Of a stretch of 6,858 nt of DNA, positions 1-6,287 are shown in pieces. The translations under genes and the position numbers were made by a program. The notes below the pieces were generated by a model, which searched no databases, was not told the origin of the DNA, and saw only the letters and a list, made by a program, of their open reading frames with translations. Source of the DNA: Flavobacteriaceae bacterium. GTDB taxonomy: Bacteria; Bacteroidota; Bacteroidia; Flavobacteriales; Flavobacteriaceae. The stretch covers positions 7,512 to 14,369 of the forward strand of contig NZOY01000099.1 in assembly GCA_002695445.1 (NCBI GenBank), read 5' to 3'. Within the stretch, counting starts at the first letter, position 1. Each line of letters starts with the position of its first letter.

Positions 1-19
1 TTAGTTGTAAATTTTAAAA

Positions 20-862
20 ATGCGAGAAATAACAGAATTTTTCAATTATAAAATGCACTTAACTAGTGAAATTGTTATCACTCCAAAAGTAGTTTTGATA
101 ATTTTCTCAGTCTTTTTTACAACCTATTTATTTCTTAAATTTTTTAAGAAAATTGCCCTTAGGACTCTGAATAATGAAACTCGCTCTAAGTTTAGAAGTA
201 TATTTACATTTCTTAACTATTCAATTTATTTGATTGTTATTTTGATTACCCTAGATACAGTAGGGGTTAATGTAACTGCAATTTTTGCTGCATCAGCTGC
301 TTTATTGGTTGGAATTGGTTTAGCACTTCAAACACTAATTCAAGATGTTATTTCAGGTATTTTTATTCTCGCGGATCAAACTGTGCATGTTGGAGATATA
401 ATTCAAGTTGATGGCCAAATAGGAAAAGTGGAAAATATTATGTTGAGAACAACAAGAGCTGTAACGCGTGATAATAAAGTATTAATTATTCCTAATCATA
501 AATTTCTTACATCTATTCTTTATAATTGGACTGAGAATGGAACGCTCACAAGGGAATCAATTTTACTTGGAGTATCTTATGATACAAATGTAAATTTGTT
601 AAAAGACGAAGTCATTAAGCTTACCAATGAGCACTCAAAGATTTTAAAATACCCTGAACCCATACTACTATTTGAAGAATATGGTGATAGCGCACTTAAG
701 TTTCAACTTTTTTTCTCAATGAATAAAAGTTTTGAGGCAAATTTTGTGAAAAGTGATTTACGTTACAGAATATTTGAGAAACTAAATGAACTTGGCATAA
801 AAATACCTTTTCCCCAGCGTGAAGTAACATTAAAAAATAATACCTCAAAGGTTGAAAAATGA
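20..862 (+). CDS. MscS-family small-conductance mechanosensitive channel
   Basis: Predicted inner-membrane channel that opens under membrane tension and releases ions and small solutes during hypo-osmotic shock. Seen in the 280-residue protein: a hydrophobic helix at about 22-42, a second at about 62-81, and a third, pore-lining helix at about 84-117 rich in Ala and Gly (AASAALLVGIGLALQ). The MscS beta domain follows, with VGDIIQVDGQIGKVE at 124-138 and the IIPNHKF motif near 156-162. A mixed alpha/beta C-terminal domain ends with the typical IPFPQREV at about 260-267. Length and three-helix layout match the short MscS form. An in-frame TAA at 8-10 limits the start; ATG at 20 is the first candidate and sits after an A-rich leader without Shine-Dalgarno. 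The stop overlaps the next start as ATGA. The family is secure; conductance and ion preference cannot be read from the sequence. Confidence 0.95.
   Translation: MREITEFFNYKMHLTSEIVITPKVVLIIFSVFFTTYLFLKFFKKIALRTLNNETRSKFRSIFTFLNYSIYLIVILITLDTVGVNVTAIFAASAALLVGIGLALQTLIQDVISGIFILADQTVHVGDIIQVDGQIGKVENIMLRTTRAVTRDNKVLIIPNHKFLTSILYNWTENGTLTRESILLGVSYDTNVNLLKDEVIKLTNEHSKILKYPEPILLFEEYGDSALKFQLFFSMNKSFEANFVKSDLRYRIFEKLNELGIKIPFPQREVTLKNNTSKVEK
859..862 (+). other. ATGA start/stop overlap coupling channel and regulator genes
   Basis: The ATG of the response regulator and the TGA of the MscS gene share four bases. This is the standard arrangement for translational coupling and shows that the two genes are on one mRNA. 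The 12 bases before the start contain AAAGG at 846-850, the closest thing to a ribosome-binding site in the plus-strand unit, but it is weak. Confidence 0.8.
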
Positions 863-2028
863 AAAAAATACTTTTGATTGAAGACGAGGAGCCTATAAGA
901 AGAGTTCTTCTAAGAATCTTGATTGATGAAAATAAAGGCTATCAGATTACTGAAAGTCAGGATGGTAAGGAAGGTTTTCTAAAATTGACTAAAGAAGATT
1001 TTGATTTAGTTTTATGTGATATTAAAATGCCTAAGATGGATGGAATAGAAGTTTTGCAAAAAGTAAGGGAAAATGGAATTAATATTCCATTTATAATGCT
1101 TACAGGGCATGGAAATATATCCACAGCTGTTGAGGCTATGAAAGCTGGTGCTTATGATTTCATTTTAAAGCCACCCGATCTAAACCGATTACTTACAGCT
1201 GTGAGAAATGCATTAGAGACTAAAAACTTGTTCACAGAAAATATCAAGCTTAAGAAGAGGATTGCAAAAAAATATAATATCATTGGTAAATCAGAGGCAA
1301 TCGACGAAATACATAAAATGATTGAAAAAGTTGCTCCAACCGAAGCAAGAGTTTTAATAACTGGGAAAAATGGGACTGGAAAGGAACTTGTTGCTCACCA
1401 TTTACATCAAAAGAGCAACCGCTCTGAGGGGCCTTTTGTTGAGGTTAATTGCGCTGCAATTCCATCTGATTTAATTGAAAGTGAACTTTTTGGTCACATC
1501 AAAGGCGCATTTACTTCTGCTATTAAAGATCGTCCAGGAAAGTTTGAAACTGCAAATACTGGAACACTTTTTCTTGATGAAGTTGCAGATATGAGCCTTG
1601 CAGCTCAAGCCAAAGTATTGAGAGCGCTTCAAGAAAATAAGATTAGTAGAGTAGGTAGTGAAAAACAAATTAATGTTGATGTTAGAGTTATTGCAGCTAC
1701 AAATAAGGATTTACTTAAAGAAATAGAGAATGGAAAGTTCAGGGAGGATTTATATCACCGATTGGCTGTAATACTTGTTAAAGTACCCCCTTTGAGTAAA
1801 AGAAAAAATGATATTCCACTATTAGTAGATTACTTTTCTGAAAATCTTGCTTCAGATCAAGGTGTTGATCAAAAACCTTTTTCTGAGGATGCTTTACAAA
1901 AACTTATGGATTATCCTTGGACAGGAAATGTAAGAGAGTTGAGAAATGTAGTCGAACGTTTAATGATTTTAGGTAGTAACCCCATTACAGCTAGAGATAT
2001 AGATCAATTCGCTTCAAAACCTAAATAA
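859..2028 (+). CDS. NtrC/NtrX-like sigma-54 activator response regulator lacking a C-terminal HTH
   Basis: Two-component response regulator with an AAA+ sigma-54 activator module. The receiver domain covers about 1-120, with acidic pocket E8/D9, phospho-acceptor D54 in DIKMPKMDG, T82 and K104. The AAA+ domain covers about 140-370: Walker A GKNGTGKE at 169-176, sigma-54 contact loop GAFTSA at 216-221 (canonical GAFTGA), Walker B GTLFLDEV at 235-242, sensor I around ATN 280-282, an REDLYHRL arginine-finger region at 295-302, and sensor II in GNVRELRN near 356-363. The protein stops at residue 389, about 20 residues after the AAA+ lid, so the usual Fis-type DNA-binding domain is absent. From memory, Bacteroidota NtrX-like regulators of about 385-390 residues have the same layout and a Ser in the loop, so this is probably a family trait and not a truncation. 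It overlaps both neighbours (4 nt and 1 nt), and no histidine kinase is in view. Target promoters are unknown. Confidence 0.95.
   Translation: MKKILLIEDEEPIRRVLLRILIDENKGYQITESQDGKEGFLKLTKEDFDLVLCDIKMPKMDGIEVLQKVRENGINIPFIMLTGHGNISTAVEAMKAGAYDFILKPPDLNRLLTAVRNALETKNLFTENIKLKKRIAKKYNIIGKSEAIDEIHKMIEKVAPTEARVLITGKNGTGKELVAHHLHQKSNRSEGPFVEVNCAAIPSDLIESELFGHIKGAFTSAIKDRPGKFETANTGTLFLDEVADMSLAAQAKVLRALQENKISRVGSEKQINVDVRVIAATNKDLLKEIENGKFREDLYHRLAVILVKVPPLSKRKNDIPLLVDYFSENLASDQGVDQKPFSEDALQKLMDYPWTGNVRELRNVVERLMILGSNPITARDIDQFASKPK
2028..2028 (+). other. TAATG one-base stop/start overlap coupling regulator and peptidase genes
   Basis: The last A of the regulator TAA (2026-2028) is the first base of the peptidase ATG. 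No Shine-Dalgarno-like sequence precedes it (leader TTCAAAACCTAAATA), so re-initiation by the terminating ribosome is a likely route of translation. That last step is inference. Confidence 0.75.
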
Positions 2029-3416
2029 TGAATATTCATAGAAGACTATTTTTATTAAGTCTTATTTTTTTTCAATTTATTACTGCTCAAAATATTTCTT
2101 CAGTTGAGAGTAGAATAAGTGATTTATACATTAAATCTTTAACCAAAGGGATGAGCTATTCGTGGTTAGAGCATTTAAGTAAAAATATAGGAGGACGTTT
2201 ATCAGGATCATTAAATACTGAGAGGGCTATAGATTGGGTAAGAAATGAATTGATAAATATTAGCCTAGATTCTGTTTGGTTACAGCCAGTTATGGTACCA
2301 AAATGGGTTCGCGGTTCTTTTGAGTATGCCAACATTGAATCTAGTCCGGGAAATATAATCAATGTAAATATATGTTCCTTAGGTGGCTCAATAGCTACAC
2401 CTAAAGGAGGGATTAAAGCCAAGGTAGTTGAAGTCAAAAATCTTGAGGAATTAAAATCTATTGGAAGAAAAAATATTAATGGAAAAATTGTTTTCTTTAA
2501 CCGACCCATGGAACCTGGTTTTATTGACACTTTTAAAGCCTATGAGGGAGCCTTGGATCAGCGCTATGGTGGAGCGGCTGAAGCAGCGAAATATGGTGCA
2601 GTTGCAGTCATTGTTAGATCAATGAATCTTCGTTTGGATGATTATCCTCATACTGGGGAAATGAGCTATGGATCTTTACCTATCAGTAAACGGATACCTG
2701 CTGCTGCCATAAGTACTAATGATGCTGAACTTCTAAGCTCAATGATTTCATTAAATCCAAACCTTAATTTTTTTTTAAGGCAGGATTGTAAAAATTATCC
2801 TGATGTTAAATCATACAATGTTATTGGTCAGATTAAAGGAACTGATTTCCCTGAAAAAATTATTTTAGTTGGAGCACATATAGATTCATGGGATTTAGGA
2901 GATGGTGCTCATGACGATGGTGCAGGAGTCGTCCAATGCATGGAGGTTCTCAGACTATTAAAAATTACAAACTACAAACCTAAAAATACTCTCAGATTGG
3001 TATTATTTGTTAATGAAGAAAACGGAGGTAGTGGAGCAAAAGCGTATTCCGAGATTATTTCAAAAAAGAGAGAAAAGCACATCCTTGCATTAGAGTCCGA
3101 CAGTGGCGCCTTTGCACCAAAGGGCTTTGTTTTTGATACTGGTGAGGCTTACTTTGAAAGAATTTTAAAATGGAAACCATATTTTCAGCCCTACAATATT
3201 AACCTTTTTAAAATAGACTATATTGGGACTGATTTTAGACTTCTAAATAATGATGCACTTGTCTTATCAGGTTTAAAAACAGACTCACAGCGTTATTTTA
3301 TTTATCATCATTCAGAAATAGATACTTTTGAAACAATAAATAAGAGAGAGCTTGAAATAGGATCTGCTACTATGGCAGCATTAATTTTTTTGACAGATTA
3401 TATTGGATTAGAGTAA
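2028..3416 (+). CDS. Exported M28-family zinc peptidase, carboxypeptidase Q-like
   Basis: Predicted secreted metallo-exopeptidase that cleaves peptides with a two-zinc centre. Residues 1-20 form a signal peptide (basic IHRR, hydrophobic core, FITA then Q21, a common Bacteroidota cleavage context). The segment at about 125-250 fits an inserted PA-like lid. The catalytic M28 domain follows: H284 and D286 in VGAHIDSWD, bridging D296 in GAHDDGAG, catalytic E330 and ligand E331 in VNEENGG, D358 in LESDSG, and a C-terminal ligand at H427 or H428 in HHSEIDTF. These motifs and their spacing match plasma glutamate carboxypeptidase/CPQ-type proteins more than bacterial leucyl aminopeptidases of M28. 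All metal and catalytic residues are present and 462 residues is a normal length. ATG at 2028 shares one base with the regulator stop (TAATG). I see no sorting domain at the C-terminus, so periplasmic location or simple secretion are both possible. Substrate is unknown. Confidence 0.93.
   Translation: MNIHRRLFLLSLIFFQFITAQNISSVESRISDLYIKSLTKGMSYSWLEHLSKNIGGRLSGSLNTERAIDWVRNELINISLDSVWLQPVMVPKWVRGSFEYANIESSPGNIINVNICSLGGSIATPKGGIKAKVVEVKNLEELKSIGRKNINGKIVFFNRPMEPGFIDTFKAYEGALDQRYGGAAEAAKYGAVAVIVRSMNLRLDDYPHTGEMSYGSLPISKRIPAAAISTNDAELLSSMISLNPNLNFFLRQDCKNYPDVKSYNVIGQIKGTDFPEKIILVGAHIDSWDLGDGAHDDGAGVVQCMEVLRLLKITNYKPKNTLRLVLFVNEENGGSGAKAYSEIISKKREKHILALESDSGAFAPKGFVFDTGEAYFERILKWKPYFQPYNINLFKIDYIGTDFRLLNNDALVLSGLKTDSQRYFIYHHSEIDTFETINKRELEIGSATMAALIFLTDYIGLE
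2762..2780 (+). repeat. Small perfect inverted repeat around a T run inside the peptidase gene
   Basis: CCTTAA (2762-2767) and TTAAGG (2775-2780) are perfect complements separated by seven T; the uninterrupted T run is nine bases (2768-2776). It encodes part of NLNFFLRQ in the lid region of the peptidase. In such AT-rich sequence it is most likely chance. It is recorded because a T9 tract is a possible slippage or sequencing-error position. The reading frame is intact through it. Confidence 0.4.
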
Positions 3417-3445
3417 GCTATTAATAATAACTTCTTTAAAGCTAT

Positions 3446-4825
3446 ATGAAATTAAGTATATATACAAGAGAGTTTTACTATAATATGAAATTAGCCTATC
3501 CAGTTGTTATTGGAATGCTTGGTCATACTTTGGTCCAGTTGATTGATAATATTATGGTAGGTCAATTGGGTCCAACGGAATTAGCTGCAGTTTCTTTGGG
3601 AAACAGTTTTGTTTTTATTGCAATGTCACTTGGTATTGGTTTTTCGACGGCAATTACACCATTAATAGCTCAGTATTACGGAGCAAAGAATCATACCGAG
3701 GTTCAACAAATTTATATCCATGGTTTGGTACTTTGTATTTCATTTGGGATTTTATTATCTGGGTTGGTTTTAATTTCGCAGCCAATTTTAAATCAAATGG
3801 GGCAACCAGCAGAGGTAGTTAAAATGGCAAGGCCTTATCTTTTCTGGGTAGCAATTTCCTTGACACCCCTAGTAGGGTTTCAAGGATTTAGACAATTTGC
3901 AGAGGGGCTTTTTCAAACGCGTTTGGCAATGTATGCTACATTAATTGGTAATTTTATAAATATTATTTTGAACTACCTTTTAATTTTTGGAATCTTAGGA
4001 TTTCCTAAAATGGGTGTTGAAGGTGCAGCTCTTGGAACCTTAATATCTCGTATTATAATGTTTTTGTTAATAGCCTATGTTGTAAAAATAAATAAACGTT
4101 TTGAGATATATCATAGGAACTTATTTCAAGTTAGACTTTATCGAGGAATTTTTAAAAAGATTATTTTCCTCGGATTCCCCTCTGCACTGCAAATGTTTTT
4201 TGAGGTTACTTTCTTCACTTCTGCAATCTGGTTGTCAGGGTTACTTGGAAAAAATGCTCAAGCTGCCAACCAAATTGCTTTTAATTTGTCATCTATGACA
4301 TATATGGTTGCGATAGGGGTTGGTGTAACCTCAATGATTAGAGTCGGAAATGAAAAAGGTAAAGGAGATTTTTTTAATTTGAGAAGAGTTGCTATTTCTA
4401 CCTTTTTACTTATTTTTTTATTGGACTTTTTTTTCTGTATCCTATTTGTATCAGCTCATGATTTTCTTCCTTGGATATATTTTGACAGTTCTGGACCAGT
4501 AATTTCTTCAGATGTGAATGATGTTATTATAATGGCTGCTGATTTAATTTTGATTGCCGCTTTTTTTCAAATTGCTGACGGAGTTCAGGCAGTTGTTCTG
4601 GCTGCCCTCAGGGGTATGCAAGATGTAATTCTTCCTGCTTTTTTAATCTTTGTCGCATATGGTGCAATTGGTTTTCCAACTGGCTACCACTTATCACTGA
4701 ATACTGATTGGGAAATCAATGGCATATGGATTGGTTTATTAACCGGACTAACTGTCTCAGCTATCCTTTTGATATCAAGATTTCATTATCTTACTAGAAA
4801 ATTAATAATTAAAAACTCACTTTAA
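3446..4825 (+). CDS. MATE-family multidrug/cation antiporter, NorM-like
   Basis: Inner-membrane efflux transporter that exports cationic drugs or other organic compounds in exchange for Na+ or H+. The 459-residue length and the succession of about twelve hydrophobic segments in two similar halves are typical of MATE proteins. The N-lobe has QLIDNIMVGQLG with D34. The second half has E253 in FFEVTFF and D378 in QIADGVQ. By my recollection these three align with the cation-site residues D36, E255 and D371 of Vibrio cholerae NorM, which favours the NorM branch. The family signature GVEGAALGT lies near 190-198. ATG at 3446 is preferred because residues 1-13 resemble the usual short amphipathic lead-in; ATG at 3485 (Met14) is a possible alternative. 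It sits 29 nt after the peptidase gene with no terminator or ribosome-binding site visible, so it is probably co-transcribed. Substrate and coupling ion are not determined. Confidence 0.94.
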   Translation: MKLSIYTREFYYNMKLAYPVVIGMLGHTLVQLIDNIMVGQLGPTELAAVSLGNSFVFIAMSLGIGFSTAITPLIAQYYGAKNHTEVQQIYIHGLVLCISFGILLSGLVLISQPILNQMGQPAEVVKMARPYLFWVAISLTPLVGFQGFRQFAEGLFQTRLAMYATLIGNFINIILNYLLIFGILGFPKMGVEGAALGTLISRIIMFLLIAYVVKINKRFEIYHRNLFQVRLYRGIFKKIIFLGFPSALQMFFEVTFFTSAIWLSGLLGKNAQAANQIAFNLSSMTYMVAIGVGVTSMIRVGNEKGKGDFFNLRRVAISTFLLIFLLDFFFCILFVSAHDFLPWIYFDSSGPVISSDVNDVIIMAADLILIAAFFQIADGVQAVVLAALRGMQDVILPAFLIFVAYGAIGFPTGYHLSLNTDWEINGIWIGLLTGLTVSAILLISRFHYLTRKLIIKNSL

Positions 4826-4827
4826 AA

Positions 4828-5052
4828 ATGGATTTACCAAAGTTTTTAATAGCAGATAGTTCAGAGCTTAAAGATACTTTTTTCATAATTCACACCTCAT
4901 ACCCAAGATTCTTTCTAAATGTAATTAATGACGAGATTCATTGGATGGAAGAGTTTGATAAAGAGGATAAATTGGAGTTAGAGTCACAAACTGCACGACT
5001 TGTGGAGGAGGCTCTTTTATTTTATGATCAGGAAATTCAAAATTTTGAATAA
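4828..5052 (+). CDS. Small acidic conserved hypothetical protein (Bacteroidota type)
   Basis: Protein of 74 residues with no recognised domain and no function I can assign. It resembles short hypothetical proteins I recall from Bacteroidota that begin LPKFLxAD, contain HTxxPRF and an IxWxE(D/E)F stretch, and end in a Glu-rich helix; this is memory, not a search. Seen directly: 18 acidic against 6 basic residues, a beta-like N-terminal half (FFIIHTSYPRFFLNVI at 18-33), W39, and a likely amphipathic helix at about 48-71. There is no signal peptide or membrane segment, so it should be cytosolic. Support for it being real comes from tight packing, 2 nt after the MATE stop and 2 nt before the PAP2 start, and from protein-like composition. 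ATG at 4828 follows an A-rich leader. A binding partner or regulatory role is conceivable but not shown. Confidence 0.85.
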   Translation: MDLPKFLIADSSELKDTFFIIHTSYPRFFLNVINDEIHWMEEFDKEDKLELESQTARLVEEALLFYDQEIQNFE

Positions 5053-5054
5053 AA

Positions 5055-5057
5055 TTG
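5055..5057 (+). promoter_or_regulatory. TTG start codon of the PAP2 gene, fixed by an upstream stop
   Basis: In this frame TGA occurs at 5046-5048, followed by ATA, AAA and TTG. TTG is therefore the only accepted initiation codon that retains the conserved N-terminus. No strong Shine-Dalgarno is present; the AGGA at about 5031-5034 is too far away. The neighbouring stop at 5050-5052 suggests coupled re-initiation. Confidence 0.8.
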
Positions 5058-5621
5058 GATTATATAATCTCACTAGATCAAGAATTTTTTTTATTGCTAA
5101 ATGGTTTAGGTTCCCCCTTATTTGATAGTTTTTGGATGTTACTTACAAATAAGGCTTTAAATATTAGTATATATATATTGTTACTTACTTATTTTTTAAA
5201 AAAAACAGATTTAAGATCATTTTTAATTTTACTTTTTTTTACTGCCCTATTGGTGCTTATAACAGATCAAACAACTAATCTATTTAAAGAAGGATTTCAA
5301 CGTTTGCGACCTTGCTATGAGCCCGCCTTGGAAGGTCTAGTTAGATTAGTGAAAGAAGGTTGTGGGGGGAAATATGGATATTTCTCAGGCCATGCCTCTA
5401 ACTCTTTTGCTCTTGCAGTTTTTTATTCCTTAATTTTAAAAAGTCGTTTTAAAAAAAGCCCATTTTTCCTAATTGGTCTAGCCAGTATGGTTTCATTTAG
5501 TAGAATTTATTTAGGGGTGCATTACCCATTAGACGTAATCTCTGGAATTATTTTTGGCGCATTAGTAGGTTATATTTTTTACCTGGTTTGGGTAAAAATC
5601 ACACCGAGTAAAATCTATTAA
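5055..5621 (+). CDS. Membrane PAP2-superfamily phosphatase (TTG start)
   Basis: Integral membrane acid phosphatase of the PAP2 superfamily, likely acting on lipid phosphates or pyrophosphates such as phosphatidate or undecaprenyl pyrophosphate; the exact substrate is not readable. The three catalytic motifs are intact: K78-x6-R85-P86, then FSGH at 110-113 (canonical PSGH, with Phe in place of Pro, active His113), then S149-R150-x5-H156-x3-D160. Hydrophobic helices at about 36-48, 54-70, 114-128, 136-148 and 162-180 give the usual multi-pass topology. Cys87 and Cys103 flank the loop between motifs 1 and 2 and could form a disulfide outside the cytoplasm. The start is TTG: an in-frame TGA at 5046-5048 leaves no ATG upstream, and the next ATG (Met28) would remove the conserved LDQEFFLLLNGLGS opening. 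It lies 2 nt after the small acidic gene and closes the plus-strand unit. Confidence 0.93.
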   Translation: MDYIISLDQEFFLLLNGLGSPLFDSFWMLLTNKALNISIYILLLTYFLKKTDLRSFLILLFFTALLVLITDQTTNLFKEGFQRLRPCYEPALEGLVRLVKEGCGGKYGYFSGHASNSFALAVFYSLILKSRFKKSPFFLIGLASMVSFSRIYLGVHYPLDVISGIIFGALVGYIFYLVWVKITPSKIY

Positions 5622-5625
5622 TATT
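5622..5625. other. Four-base convergent junction between PAP2 and MsrA stop codons
   Basis: The PAP2 stop ends at 5621 and the minus-strand msrA stop ends at 5626. No GC-rich hairpin with a T tract is visible here for either strand. The only symmetry is a weak TAAAAT/ATTTTA pair (5609-5614 and 5623-5628) with an 8-nt loop. Transcripts from the two sides must end within the opposing gene or rely on another mechanism. Confidence 0.7.
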
Positions 5626-6270
5626 TTAGTATCCCTTTTTCAATAGATCAGACGACTTAGCTTTAAACTTTTTAAACCTAGGCTTGGATATATTCATAAT
5701 ATATGGGTCATTAGGATTATTTACCTCATAATCTTGATGGTACTCCTCAGCGTAATAGAATTTTTCTAGAGGCTTTACCTCTGTGACGATTTTTTTATCA
5801 AATGCCTTTTCTGCGGTTAATTTATTTATATAATCGACAATGATTTTTTTTTCCTCTTGGTTTTGATAAAATGCAACTGAACGATATTGTGTTCCTCTAT
5901 CAGGACCTTGTTGATTAAGGAGCGTGGGATCATGAGAATCAAAAAAAACCTCAAGTAGGGTTTTAAAACTAATTATATTAGAGTTGTATATTACTTCAAC
6001 AGTCTCGGCGTGACCTGTCACTCCTGTTATAATCTGATAGTAATTTGGGTTTTTGGTCTTTCCACCTGCATAACCTGAGAAAACCTCTTCAACTCCAGCT
6101 AAACTCTCATAAATGTATTCTACGCACCAAAAACATCCAGATGCAAAATAAGCCCTTGCCATTCCCTGGTGATTTTCAATAGGTTCCCAAACTGGATTTT
6201 TTCTATCTTCAGTTTGTGGTGTACTTAAATTACATTGATAAAGAAATAATAATCCTAAAAGCATATACAT
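5626..6270 (-). CDS. msrA: Peptide methionine (S)-S-oxide reductase MsrA, possibly exported or lipid-anchored
   Basis: Reduces the S-epimer of methionine sulfoxide in proteins or free methionine, repairing oxidation damage. The 214-residue protein has the catalytic GCFWCVE at 45-51 (nucleophile Cys46, possible resolving Cys49), YAGGKTKNPNY at 67-77, TGHAE at 85-89, HDPT at 113-116, GTQYRS at 126-131 and EEYHQDY at 175-181, then NPNDPYI. There is no C-terminal resolving cysteine. Residues 1-12 (MYMLLGLLFLYQ) are hydrophobic and followed by Cys13, suggesting export and perhaps a lipoprotein. However, the lipobox has Gln at -1 and there is no basic n-region, so this is tentative. ATG at 6270 is chosen because the frame upstream reaches TAA at 6298-6300 without another ATG, GTG or TTG; ATG at 6264 is the only near alternative. 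The gene lies 17 nt downstream of the sulfatase on the same strand, so the two are probably co-transcribed. Confidence 0.95.
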   Translation of the reverse strand: MYMLLGLLFLYQCNLSTPQTEDRKNPVWEPIENHQGMARAYFASGCFWCVEYIYESLAGVEEVFSGYAGGKTKNPNYYQIITGVTGHAETVEVIYNSNIISFKTLLEVFFDSHDPTLLNQQGPDRGTQYRSVAFYQNQEEKKIIVDYINKLTAEKAFDKKIVTEVKPLEKFYYAEEYHQDYEVNNPNDPYIMNISKPRFKKFKAKSSDLLKKGY

Positions 6271-6287
6271 GGATTCATTTTTTAAAA

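Noticed and set aside
1471..1668. Minus-strand open frame of 65 codons inside the response regulator gene
   Set aside because: It lies wholly within the AAA+ coding region, its product is Cys/Phe/Ser-rich without family resemblance, and the plus-strand protein is unambiguous.
2156..2530. Minus-strand open frame of 124 codons inside the M28 peptidase gene
   Set aside because: It is antisense to a conserved peptidase and has no recognisable domain; the plus frame explains the sequence.
4101..4298. Second plus-strand frame of 65 codons inside the MATE gene
   Set aside because: Fully contained in the MATE coding region in another frame; composition does not resemble a real protein.
4719..4735. 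Possible sigma-54 promoter TGGCAT with TTGG downstream
   Set aside because: The -12 element has GG where the essential GC should be, and it is inside the MATE coding region with no gene start nearby.
5168..5178. Short TA repeat in the PAP2 gene as a promoter or microsatellite
   Set aside because: It encodes part of a membrane helix (SIYILLL) and no gene starts after it.
5609..5628. TAAAAT/ATTTTA inverted repeat at the convergent junction as a bidirectional terminator
   Set aside because: The stem is six A/T pairs with an 8-nt loop and no extension, too weak for an intrinsic terminator.
5844..5852. Homopolymer runs of 8-9 A or T (also at 2065, 4427, 5085, 5233, 5941 and 6592) as phase-variation tracts
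   Set aside because: They are spread over housekeeping-type genes, encode normal Lys or Phe codons and are expected at this base composition; all frames are intact.
6255..6278. Tiny minus-strand frame (ATG AAT CCA, seven residues) overlapping the start of msrA
   Set aside because: It could be an upstream regulatory frame, but it is too short to judge, has no ribosome-binding site, and such frames arise often by chance.
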